This document shows positions 25,051 through 32,621 of a stretch of 64,000 nucleotides of DNA, piece after piece. The number at the start of each line of letters is the position of its first letter. Position 1 is the stretch's first letter. The stretch comes from Clostridiales bacterium (GTDB lineage Bacteria > Bacillota > Clostridia > Oscillospirales > Oscillospiraceae): contig SFLH01000003.1 of NCBI GenBank assembly GCA_004554585.1, positions 109,066-173,065 of the forward strand, given 5' to 3'. Made by a program: the position numbers and the translations under genes. The notes beneath the pieces were generated by a model. That model did no database searches. It was given only the letters and a program-made list of their open reading frames with translations, and had not been told where the DNA came from.

Positions 25051-26418
25051 ATGGAAAGAGAACGCTTAGGCAGCCGACTGGGTTTTATCCTGCTCAGCGC
25101 CGGCTGCGCCATCGGCATCGGGAACGTTTGGAAGTTCCCCTACATGGTGGGACAGAATGGCGGCGGCGCTTTCGTGCTGCTGTATCTGTTCTTCCTGGTG
25201 GTCATGGGCATTCCCGTGATGACCATTGAGTTTTCCCTGGGCCGGGCCAGCCAGAAGAGCCCGGTGCGCATCTACCAGGCCCTGGCTCCCAAGGGCAGCA
25301 AGTGGAAGATCCACGGTTATGTGGCCATGGGGGGCAACTACATCCTCATGATGTTCTACACCGCCGTGGCCGGCTGGATGATCCAGTACTTCTTTGCCAC
25401 CGCTTCCGGTCGCTTTGAGGGTCTGAACGTGGATCAGGTGGGCCAGGTCTACCAGGACATCTGCGCCAATCCCGCGGGCATGGTGGGCTTTACCTCCCTG
25501 GTGGTGGTGCTGGGCTTCTTCATCTGCTCCTTCAGCCTGCAGAAGGGCTTAGAGAAGGTGAGCAAGTTCATGATGCTGGCTCTGTTGGCCATCATGGTCA
25601 TCCTGGCCATCAACAGTTTCACCATGGACGGGGCCAAGGAGGGCCTGTCCTTCTATCTGAAGCCCGACCTGGAAAAGATGAAGGAAGCAGGCATCGCCAA
25701 TGTCATCGTCGGCGCCATGACCCAAGCCTTCTTCACCCTCAGTCTGGGCATGGGCAGCATGGCTATTTTCGGCAGCTACATCAACAAAGAGCGCTCCCTG
25801 CTGGGGGAGTCGGTGAACGTAGCCGTGCTGGACACCTTCGTGGCCATCGTCTCGGGCCTGATCATCTTCCCCGCCTGCTTCACCTACCACGTGGAGGCAG
25901 GCTCCGGGCCCAGTCTCATCTTTGTGACCCTGCCCAACGTGTTTAACCACATGGCCATGGGCACCTTATGGGGCTCCCTGTTCTTCGTGTTCATGACCTT
26001 CGCCGCCCTGACCACCGTGCTGGCGGTCTTCGAGACCATACTGGCCTGCTGCATGGACCTGTTCGGCTGGAGCCGGAAGAAAGCCTGCCTGGTCAACTGC
26101 ATTCTCATGCTGGTGCTGGCCCTGCCCTGCGCCCTGGGCTTCAACCTCCTCTCCGGTATCCACCCTCTGGGCGGCACCACCAACTTCATGGACTTGGAGG
26201 ACTTCCTGGTCAGCAACATCATCCTGCCCGTGGGCTCCCTGGTCTTCCTGCTGTTCGTGGTGACCAAGAAAGGCTGGGGCTGGAAGAACTTCATGGCTGA
26301 GGCAAACGAAGGCAAGGGACTGAAAGTGAAGAATTGGATGCGCGGTTACATGACCTACATTCTCCCCTTCCTCTTCCTGGCCATCTTCATCATCGGCCTG
26401 ATCTCCTACTTCAAATAA
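25051..26418 (+). CDS. Neurotransmitter:sodium symporter (NSS/SNF), copy 2
   Basis: A 455-residue paralogue of the preceding gene, with most residues identical across the whole length, including the GCAIGIGNVWKFPYM binding helix. Differences cluster in the loop after segment 4 (EGLNVDQVGQVYQDICANPA here, DGMDTKQVGDAFNSICADPL in copy 1) and at the C-terminus. The ATG at 25051 has AGAGAGGAACC upstream; the frame stays open 186 bases further up but starts inside the promoter region. Conservation of both copies suggests dosage or slightly different substrates. Confidence 0.93.
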   Translation: MERERLGSRLGFILLSAGCAIGIGNVWKFPYMVGQNGGGAFVLLYLFFLVVMGIPVMTIEFSLGRASQKSPVRIYQALAPKGSKWKIHGYVAMGGNYILMMFYTAVAGWMIQYFFATASGRFEGLNVDQVGQVYQDICANPAGMVGFTSLVVVLGFFICSFSLQKGLEKVSKFMMLALLAIMVILAINSFTMDGAKEGLSFYLKPDLEKMKEAGIANVIVGAMTQAFFTLSLGMGSMAIFGSYINKERSLLGESVNVAVLDTFVAIVSGLIIFPACFTYHVEAGSGPSLIFVTLPNVFNHMAMGTLWGSLFFVFMTFAALTTVLAVFETILACCMDLFGWSRKKACLVNCILMLVLALPCALGFNLLSGIHPLGGTTNFMDLEDFLVSNIILPVGSLVFLLFVVTKKGWGWKNFMAEANEGKGLKVKNWMRGYMTYILPFLFLAIFIIGLISYFK

Positions 26419-26427
26419 TTTTTCATG

Positions 26428-26464
26428 GACCGTCTGCTGGAATCTTCCGCAGGCGGTCTTTTTT
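26428..26464 (+). terminator. Terminator of NSS copy 2
   Basis: GACCGTCTGC pairs with GCAGGCGGTC around an 11-base loop, followed by six T. Confidence 0.9.
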
Positions 26465-26501
26465 GTCTATTGCCGCCAAAATTGTCCACTGGGGGAGGAA
26501 C

Positions 26502-26530
26502 TTGACGAACGTCAGCAATGTGACTACAAT
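26502..26530 (+). promoter_or_regulatory. Promoter of the DUF169 gene
   Basis: TTGACG (26502-26507) and TACAAT (26525-26530) with a 17-base spacer. Confidence 0.7.
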
Positions 26531-26567
26531 GAAATAGTAGAATATCTGCCGCAAAGGAGACGGTCCC

Positions 26568-27308
26568 ATGTTGTCTAACCTGCGTCAATCCCTCTGCTTA
26601 AAGCTTCATCCTGTAGCTGTCTGGAAGGGAAACGCTCTGCCCCCAGAGGTTGTTGAAACCGGCAGCACTGGCGGCTGCCTCATCCCTGCCTTGGAGAAGG
26701 CGGCCAAGGGGACCCCAACGGTGTTTTCCCAAGAGACCGTGGGCTGCCCCGGCGGCCGCCAAGGACTGGGCCTGACCCGGCAGGCCATGGAGGGAATGGA
26801 CCGCTTCCTCTCCACCGGCACCGAAACACGGCCAGGCATGGGCTATAAGAAAGATCCTGCCATGGCCGCCTGCTATCTGAAAACTCTGTCCGCATCCCAG
26901 CCGGCGCGGTATGTGGCCTTCTATCCCCTGGATCAGCTGCCGGAAGGACTGACACCCACGGCGGTGATCTTTCTGGTCAACGCCCACCAGCTCTCTGCCC
27001 TGGCCACCTTGGCCAACTACGACCAGGCCGACGGGCGGGGCGTGGAGCTGCGCTTCGGGGCTGGATGTGCCCAAGCCGTTCTCTACAGCCTCTGTCACGC
27101 TGAGGCCGGAGAGGACGTATGCACCATCGGCTTGACCGACCCTTCAGCCCGCATCCATTTGGAGCAGGGGGAACTGCTGTCCTTTTCCGTCCCCTATCGC
27201 CGCTGTCTGACCATGGAAGCCCAAGCGGCGGAGAGTTTTCTGGTCAAAGGCGTTTGGCGGCAAATTCAAAAGGAGCTCTGCTCTTCTCCCGCCGCTCCCC
27301 TTCTCTGA
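26568..27308 (+). CDS. DUF169-family protein
   Basis: A 246-residue cytosolic protein resembling the DUF169 family (uncharacterised, frequent in anaerobes and archaea). Family-like features are the N-terminal LKLHPVAVWKG, a Cys-containing GGCLIPALEKAAKG, the central CPGGRQGLGL and a late GAGCAQAVLYSL. Conserved cysteines suggest metal or cofactor binding, but no reaction is known. AAAGGAGACGG precedes the ATG. It is 27 bases upstream of the YczE-like gene and may be co-transcribed with it. Confidence 0.75.
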   Translation: MLSNLRQSLCLKLHPVAVWKGNALPPEVVETGSTGGCLIPALEKAAKGTPTVFSQETVGCPGGRQGLGLTRQAMEGMDRFLSTGTETRPGMGYKKDPAMAACYLKTLSASQPARYVAFYPLDQLPEGLTPTAVIFLVNAHQLSALATLANYDQADGRGVELRFGAGCAQAVLYSLCHAEAGEDVCTIGLTDPSARIHLEQGELLSFSVPYRRCLTMEAQAAESFLVKGVWRQIQKELCSSPAAPLL

Positions 27309-27335
27309 TCCTGCGAAAAGAAAGAAGACGATTCC

Positions 27336-28097
27336 TTGTACCGACATGCCCTTTCTGCCCAGCGTCTGGCTCGGGTGCTTTTCTACCTGGCAGGCCTGCT
27401 GATCCTGGCCCTGGGTCTGACCATGAACACCAAGGCCGGGCTGGGGGTCTCCCCCATCATTTCAATCTCCTACAGCGTTTCCACCCTCTGGGGACACAAC
27501 TTCGGCGACATGACCCTGGTGCTCTACTCTGCCTTTGTGGCCGTGGAGATGGTCCTGCACGGTCTGTCGGCTCGCCGGGCCAAGGCTCAAGGAACGCTTC
27601 CCCAGCGTCCCCTGGCCGCTGTGTGGCTGCTGGATGCCCTTCAGTTTCCCCTCAGCCTCCTCTTCACCCGCTTTCTCAACTGGTTTGGCGCGGGAATTCC
27701 CGACCTGGTCTCCCAGTGCCAGGGGAGCTTTTGGGGGACGCTCCCCGGCCGGGTGCTTTTCCTGCTGGGGGCCATCGTGTGCACCGGGATCGGCGCGGCC
27801 CTCTCCCTCAACGCCCGTCTGATCCCCAACCCCGGCGACGGCATCGTTCAGGCCATTGCCGACCAGGCAGGCAAAAGTGTGGGGCTGTGCAAGAATTGCG
27901 TGGACGTAGCCTGTGTGGCGTGCACCGCCGTTCTGGGCCTGACGGCCGCGGGGCAGCCTGTGGGCATTGGTCTGGGCACTCTGCTGGCGATGGCAGGCGT
28001 CGGGCGGGTGATTGCGGTGTTCAACCACTTCTGCTTCCGCCCCATTGCCGCTCTGAGCGGTCTGTCTCTCCCGGAAAAGAAATTGAGGATATCATGA
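27336..28097 (+). CDS. YczE/YitT-like membrane protein
   Basis: A 253-residue integral membrane protein of the YczE/YyaS group. The family motif GLTMNTKAGLGVSPIISISY is in the first third (residues about 27-46) and a second SLNARLIPNPGDGIVQAI repeats its theme. About five hydrophobic segments are visible. The start is TTG at 27336 with only a weak GAAGACG site. Its stop overlaps the next ATG by 4 bases. Function is unknown; a transport or secretion role is assumed for the family. Confidence 0.82.
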   Translation: MYRHALSAQRLARVLFYLAGLLILALGLTMNTKAGLGVSPIISISYSVSTLWGHNFGDMTLVLYSAFVAVEMVLHGLSARRAKAQGTLPQRPLAAVWLLDALQFPLSLLFTRFLNWFGAGIPDLVSQCQGSFWGTLPGRVLFLLGAIVCTGIGAALSLNARLIPNPGDGIVQAIADQAGKSVGLCKNCVDVACVACTAVLGLTAAGQPVGIGLGTLLAMAGVGRVIAVFNHFCFRPIAALSGLSLPEKKLRIS

Positions 28098-28831
28098 AAC
28101 AGCAACGATCCACACAGCCCCGGCAGAAAAAACTTGCCGTTGTCATTCTGGTGCTCTTTTTGGGGGTCACTGCCCTGGTGTGCTGGCGCGTGGGCCTGCC
28201 CATGGTCCGGCTGGCCTCGGACCCAGAGGCCTTCCGCCAGTGGCTGACAGAACGGCAGCTGGGCGGTGCGCTCATTTACGGCGCCATGGTGTTTTTCCAA
28301 GTCCTCTTTGCCGTCATTCCCGGCGAGCCCTTGGAGATCGCCGGGGGCTATGCCTTTGGAGCGCTCTGGGGAACGATATACTGTCTCCTGGCCGCCACCC
28401 TGGGCAGCCTGTTGGTTTTCGTCCTAGTGCGGCGGTTTGGCACCCGTCTGGTGGAGGTCTTTTTCTCCCTGGAAAAGCTCCAAAAAATCCGCTTTCTGCA
28501 GAGTGCTTCCCGGCGGAACGTACTCTTTTTGGTGGTCTTTATGATCCCCGGCACCCCGAAGGACCTGCTGTGCTATTTTGCCGGCCTGACAGACATCAAG
28601 CTGCCCGTGTTCCTGCTGGTGGCCTCCCTGGGGCGGCTGCCCTCGGTGATCACCTCCACCATCGGCGGGGACGCGCTGGGCACCCAGAACTACGCCTTTG
28701 CCGTGGTGGTTTTTCTGGTCACCTTTCTCATCAGCGTCGGCGGTCTGCTCTGCTACCAGCGCATCTGTGCCTGGCACGCCCGGCGGAAAGAGGACCAGCA
28801 AGCGCTGAAAAACACGGAGAACAAGCCTTAA
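28094..28831 (+). CDS. VTT-domain (TVP38/TMEM64, DedA-related) membrane protein
   Basis: A 245-residue membrane protein with an N-terminal anchor (LAVVILVLFLGVTALVCW) and a VTT domain. Landmarks are AVIPGEPLEIAGGYAFGALWG, the DedA-type E-x(3)-G-Y-x-F-G pattern, and VFMIPGTPKDLLCYFAGLT. Relatives act as lipid scramblases or in membrane homeostasis. It overlaps the YczE-like gene by ATGA, so the two are made together. The frame extends far upstream out of phase with real genes; that part is not coding. Confidence 0.88.
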   Translation: MKQQRSTQPRQKKLAVVILVLFLGVTALVCWRVGLPMVRLASDPEAFRQWLTERQLGGALIYGAMVFFQVLFAVIPGEPLEIAGGYAFGALWGTIYCLLAATLGSLLVFVLVRRFGTRLVEVFFSLEKLQKIRFLQSASRRNVLFLVVFMIPGTPKDLLCYFAGLTDIKLPVFLLVASLGRLPSVITSTIGGDALGTQNYAFAVVVFLVTFLISVGGLLCYQRICAWHARRKEDQQALKNTENKP

Positions 28832-28920
28832 AAAAGGGCTGGTCACAGCGGGCCGGCTCTGATATAATGAGTGTTCATGGAAAAAACGCGGGCCAGTGGC
28901 CCGCTGGTCTGGAGGTCCTT

Positions 28921-30759
28921 ATGGATCACACACTAGAAAAAATTCTGACCCGGGTGCAGAAGCCCGGGCGCTACGTAGGCGGCGAGTACAACGCCGTGCA
29001 GAAAGAGAAGCAGACGGTGGACTGCCGCTTCGCCTTCTGCTTCCCGGACACCTACGAGATCGGTATGTCCAACTTAGGGCTGCGCATTCTCTACGGGGTC
29101 ATCAACCAGATGGAAGGGGTCTGGTGCGAGCGGGTCTTTGCCCCCTGGGGGGACATGGAGGCCGAACTACGCCAGGCTGGGCTCCCCCTGTACGCCCTGG
29201 AGAGCGGCGACCCGGTGGCGGACTTTGACTTCATCGGCTTCTCCCTGGGCTATGAGATGGCCTACACCAACGTGCTGAACATGCTGGACCTGGCGGGCCT
29301 GCCCCTGCGGGCCGACCAGCGGCCGGACCTGACCCCCATCGTGGTGGCCGGGGGCACCAGCATGTACAATCCCGAGCCCCTGGCCCCCTTTGTGGACATC
29401 GTCTCTCTAGGCGAGGGCGAGGACGTGACGGTGGAGATGATCCAGCTCTACCGCCGGGCCAAGGCCGAGGGCTGGACCAAGGATGCCTTCCTCCGCCAGG
29501 CCGCTCAGATTCCTGGTCTCTACATCCCCTCCCTGTATGATGTAACCTACCATGACGACGGCACCATCGCCGCCATCACCCCCCGGGATGGCGCCCCCGC
29601 CACAGTGACCAAGCGGATCGTCACCAACATGGACCAGTCCTACTACCCCGTCAAAACCATCGTTCCCTCCACTGAGGTCACCCAAGACCGGGTGATGTTG
29701 GAACTCTTCCGGGGGTGCATCCGGGGCTGCCGATTCTGTCAGGCGGGGTTTGTCTACCGGCCGGTGCGAAACCGGGACCAGGAGCTTCTGGTCCAGCAGG
29801 GCATCCAGGCCTGCCAGGACTCGGGCTACCAGGACATGACCCTTATGAGCCTGTCCTCCAGCGACTACCCCGACCTGCTGCCCCTGTGTGACGGCCTGTT
29901 GGAGTGGTGCGAGCCCCACAAGGTCAACCTGGCTCTGCCCTCCCTGCGGGCGGACAATTTCTCCATGAACCTCATGGAAAAGCTGCAGCGGGGCGGCCGG
30001 AAGAGCGGCCTGACCTTCGCCCCGGAAGCCGGGTCCCAGCGCCTGCGGGACGCCATCAACAAGAACGTCACCGAAGAGGACCTGCTCAACTCCTGCCGCA
30101 CCGCTTTCTCCGGCGGGTGGAGCGGCGTGAAGCTCTACTTCATGCTGGGCCTGCCCACCGAGACCGACGAAGATGTGCTGGGCATTGCCGACCTGGCCAA
30201 CAAGGTCTATCAGGTCTGGCGGGAGAACACCCCCAACCGGTCCCGGGGAGTGCGGATCACCGTCTCCACCTCCTGCTTTGTGCCCAAGTCCCACACCCCC
30301 TTCCAGTGGGAGGGTCAGAACACCCAGGAGGAATATCTGCGCAAGGTCACCCTCCTGCGGGAGCACCTGCGAAACCGCTCCATCACTTACAACTGGCACG
30401 ACCCGGAGACCAGCTTCCTGGAGGCCGTCCTCTCCCGGGGGGACCGGCGGGTGGCGGACGCCATCGAGGAGGCCTGGCGCCACGGGGCCAAGTTCGACTC
30501 GTGGAGCGAGTATTTCCGCCTGCAGACCTGGCTGGACGCCTTCCAGACCTGCGGCTTAGACCCCGCCTTCTACGCCAACCGGACGCGGGAGAAGGACGAG
30601 ATCCTGCCCTGGCGGACTATCTCCGACGGGGTAAAGGAGAGCTTCCTCTGGAAAGAGCGGGAGACCGCCTACGAAGGGCGCATCACCCCCGACTGCCGGG
30701 TGAAATGCTCCGGCTGCGGGGCCAACAAACTATGTGAGGGAGGGGTGTGCCATGTCTGA
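28921..30759 (+). CDS. B12-binding-type radical SAM protein (TIGR03960 type)
   Basis: A 612-residue radical SAM protein of the TIGR03960 type. An N-terminal cobalamin-binding-like region (FCFPDTYEIGMSNLGLRILY) precedes the radical SAM core, whose cluster motif RGCIRGCRFCQAGF (C-x3-C-x2-C) is at about residue 265. A C-terminal Cys cluster (CRVKCSGCGANKLCEGGVC) could bind another metal centre. It overlaps the next gene by 8 bases; the two are a conserved pair in Clostridia. The reaction is not established. The start at 28921 has GGAGG upstream; TATAAT at 28863-28868 is the likely -10. Confidence 0.9.
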   Translation: MDHTLEKILTRVQKPGRYVGGEYNAVQKEKQTVDCRFAFCFPDTYEIGMSNLGLRILYGVINQMEGVWCERVFAPWGDMEAELRQAGLPLYALESGDPVADFDFIGFSLGYEMAYTNVLNMLDLAGLPLRADQRPDLTPIVVAGGTSMYNPEPLAPFVDIVSLGEGEDVTVEMIQLYRRAKAEGWTKDAFLRQAAQIPGLYIPSLYDVTYHDDGTIAAITPRDGAPATVTKRIVTNMDQSYYPVKTIVPSTEVTQDRVMLELFRGCIRGCRFCQAGFVYRPVRNRDQELLVQQGIQACQDSGYQDMTLMSLSSSDYPDLLPLCDGLLEWCEPHKVNLALPSLRADNFSMNLMEKLQRGGRKSGLTFAPEAGSQRLRDAINKNVTEEDLLNSCRTAFSGGWSGVKLYFMLGLPTETDEDVLGIADLANKVYQVWRENTPNRSRGVRITVSTSCFVPKSHTPFQWEGQNTQEEYLRKVTLLREHLRNRSITYNWHDPETSFLEAVLSRGDRRVADAIEEAWRHGAKFDSWSEYFRLQTWLDAFQTCGLDPAFYANRTREKDEILPWRTISDGVKESFLWKERETAYEGRITPDCRVKCSGCGANKLCEGGVCHV

Positions 30760-31423
30760 CCAGCGTATCCTCTTTGCCAAGGAGGGCACCGCCCGGTACA
30801 TCTCCCACCTGGACCTGATGCACACCATGGAGCGGGCCTTTCTGCGGGCGGGGATCACCATCCGCCACACGGCGGGATTCCATCCCCACCCCTATGTGTC
30901 CATTCCCCTGCCCCTGCCCCTGTTCTTTTCCAGCCAGTGTGAGCTGTTGGAGTTCGGTCTGGTGGAGGGCAGCACCCTCGAGGCCCTGCCCGCGCAGATG
31001 AACCGGGTGCTGCCGGCGGGCATCCGGGTGCTGGACTGCTATGACGGAGGGCTCCCCTTCCGCAAGCTGGCCTTCGTGCGCTATGACATCACCTTGGAGT
31101 TTGCCGGTGACCTGGCCCAGGAGGGGGCGGCGGCCTTCCGATCCCTCACCAGCCGGGAGAGCTTCGTGGTGGAAAAGCGGAGCAAGAAGGCCAAAAGCGG
31201 CTTTACCCAGGTGGATGTGATCCCTCTCATCGAGGCGGTGGAGGCCGTGGAGGCCCAGGGGGACACCCTCCGGCTGACCCTGCTGCTCAAAGCCCAGAAC
31301 CCGGGGCTCAACCCCGACGTGCTCCTGCAGGGCTTCAAGAGCGAGTACCCCCAGCTGCCCATCGTCTACTCCGCCTGTCATCGGCGGGAAATCCTGGACG
31401 AGGACAAGCAGGTCTATCGCTGA
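30752..31423 (+). CDS. TIGR03936/DUF2344-type radical-SAM-associated protein
   Basis: A 223-residue partner of the preceding radical SAM enzyme. The N-terminus RILFAKEGTARYISHLDLMH and FHPHPYVSIPLPLP are characteristic of this family, which often occurs fused to or next to TIGR03960. Its function is unknown; it likely shapes or delivers the substrate. GAGGGAGGGG precedes the start. In many Firmicutes this pair is followed by RNase G and rplU-rpmA; here it is followed by a terminator and an unrelated remnant. Confidence 0.88.
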   Translation: MSDQRILFAKEGTARYISHLDLMHTMERAFLRAGITIRHTAGFHPHPYVSIPLPLPLFFSSQCELLEFGLVEGSTLEALPAQMNRVLPAGIRVLDCYDGGLPFRKLAFVRYDITLEFAGDLAQEGAAAFRSLTSRESFVVEKRSKKAKSGFTQVDVIPLIEAVEAVEAQGDTLRLTLLLKAQNPGLNPDVLLQGFKSEYPQLPIVYSACHRREILDEDKQVYR

Positions 31424-31462
31424 GCCATCGCAAAAGAAACCGTTCCACAAAGGCCCAGATCA

Positions 31463-31668
31463 TCAACTTGAATAAAAAGGGAGAGGCCCTGGGGGCCTCT
31501 CCCTTTTTGCGCATATGGGGTTTTGTAAGGTGTAGGTGGTGTTGTTCACCTTCTCCACGTCCATAGTCTTGCCGCTGGCGTTGGTGACGGTGCGCTTGTC
31601 CAGGGCATAGCCCACGTCAGCCTGTACGGTGACCGTCACAACGGCTCCCTTTTTCGCAGCTCTGCCAG
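31463..31668 (-). pseudogene. Remnant of a repeat-containing surface protein
   Basis: In one minus-strand frame this stretch encodes GAVVTVTVQADVGYALDKRT and then VTNASGKTMDVEKVNNTTYT, which is the pattern of bacterial surface beta-repeats (x-V-T-V-T-x-x-x-GY...V). It has no start, no signal sequence and runs into the terminator hairpin, so it is a leftover. The 45 bases around its terminator resemble the 3' flank of the S-layer-homology gene at the right edge of the window (63865-63909), which suggests it derives from such a gene. Confidence 0.6.
31474..31507. terminator. Terminator after the radical SAM pair / of the surface-protein remnant
   Basis: AAAAAGGGAGAGGCCC pairs with GGGCCTCTCCCTTTTT around a 3-4 base loop. 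It has A- and T-runs on both sides and can act in both directions. Confidence 0.85.
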
Positions 31669-31710
31669 AAAAAGCGTCCTGTCCAGCATAGAGCTGGGCA
31701 GGACGTTTTT
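31669..31710 (-). terminator. Terminator of mgtC
   Basis: CGTCCTGCCCAGC pairs with GCTGGACAGGACG on the minus strand, one mismatch, followed by CTTTTTC. It lies about 25 bases after the mgtC stop. Confidence 0.85.
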
Positions 31711-31732
31711 GCAGCAACTATTGTTTGTCTTC

Positions 31733-32422
31733 TCACATTTCCAGGCGGACTACTCCGTTCTGCTCCCGCAGCAGGACCATGGCGGACACATCGCCCCGCA
31801 TAGCCTGTTCCGATTCCAGGTCCATGCGCACAGCTAGGATGTCCTCCCGGCCGGAGGGGAACTCCTTGACCTCCCGCACATTCCAGCCGATCTCGTGGAT
31901 GAAGCGGATGGCATCCCCCAGGCCCACGTCCCGGCGAACTTCCAGATAGAGCGCCGTGCTGGTGGGCACCTTGAGATACTTATTGTCCACCACGTTGACC
32001 AGCAGGAGGATAAAGATGAGGATGAGATACATGATCAATGCTCCCTCATAAAAGCCCACGCCCACCGCCAGGCCCATGCAGGCCGTGGCCCAGAGGGTGG
32101 CTGCCGTGGTCAGGCCCTTGATCTGGTTACGCCGGGTGACGATGATGGTGCCCGCCCCCAGAAAACCGATGCCGCTGATGACCTGGGCACTGAGCCGGGC
32201 AGGGTCCCCCACCCCATAGCTGGCGTACATATACTGGCTGACCAGCATGGTGGAGGCTGCCCCCACGCACAGCAGCATGTGGGTGCGCAGGCCCGCCGCC
32301 CGCTGGCGGATGCCCCGCTCGAACCCGATGGTCCCCCCGAACAGCATGGCCAGCAGCAGGCGCACGAAGACTGACAGCACGTTCAAATCCCGCAGACTGC
32401 CGGTCAGATCCAGTTCGATCAT
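31733..32422 (-). CDS. mgtC: MgtC/SapB-family membrane protein
   Basis: A 229-residue inner-membrane protein. Four to five membrane segments carry the family motifs FGGTIGFERGIRQRAAGLRTHM (shown in part: GFERGIRQRAAGLRTHM) and ISGIGFLGAGTIIV with VTRRNQIKGLTTAATLW. A soluble ACT-like C-terminus of about 80 residues follows. Family members respond to low Mg2+ and can lower F-type ATP synthase activity. No M-box precedes it. The start at 32422 follows AAGGAAGGGGG; the promoter is at 32500-32528. Confidence 0.92.
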   Translation of the reverse strand: MIELDLTGSLRDLNVLSVFVRLLLAMLFGGTIGFERGIRQRAAGLRTHMLLCVGAASTMLVSQYMYASYGVGDPARLSAQVISGIGFLGAGTIIVTRRNQIKGLTTAATLWATACMGLAVGVGFYEGALIMYLILIFILLLVNVVDNKYLKVPTSTALYLEVRRDVGLGDAIRFIHEIGWNVREVKEFPSGREDILAVRMDLESEQAMRGDVSAMVLLREQNGVVRLEM

Positions 32423-32499
32423 CTTCCAGGCCCCCTTCCTTTTCCCGGCAAAGAGAAGAATCGAAACCGATCCCATTGCTTTCTGCCATAGTTGGTATC

Positions 32500-32528
32500 A
32501 TTTTGCCACGTTTTTGTGACCTTGTCAA
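32500..32528 (-). promoter_or_regulatory. Promoter of mgtC
   Basis: Minus-strand TTGACA (32523-32528) and CAAAAT (32500-32505) with a 17-base spacer. Confidence 0.6.
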
Positions 32529-32545
32529 ACCTTTCTCCTTTGTCG

Positions 32546-32574
32546 TTGCTTTTTTGGGCAAAGTAAGATATACT
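32546..32574 (+). promoter_or_regulatory. Promoter of the 584-residue membrane-protein gene
   Basis: TTGCTT (32546-32551) and TATACT (32569-32574) with a 17-base spacer, divergent from the mgtC promoter. Confidence 0.65.
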
Positions 32575-32621
32575 ATTATCCATATTCATCCAATCCTCCG
32601 CAAAACCGAAAGGAGTACCCT

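Larger units (their letters stand above)
31424..31732. other. Intergenic region with terminators and a surface-protein remnant
   Basis: The 309 bases between the radical SAM pair and mgtC contain two strong terminators and a broken repeat-domain coding fragment. No intact gene is present. Confidence 0.8.

Noticed and set aside
28180..28920. Upstream extension of the radical SAM frame
   Set aside because: It overlaps the VTT gene in another frame, and a good ribosome site marks the start at 28921.
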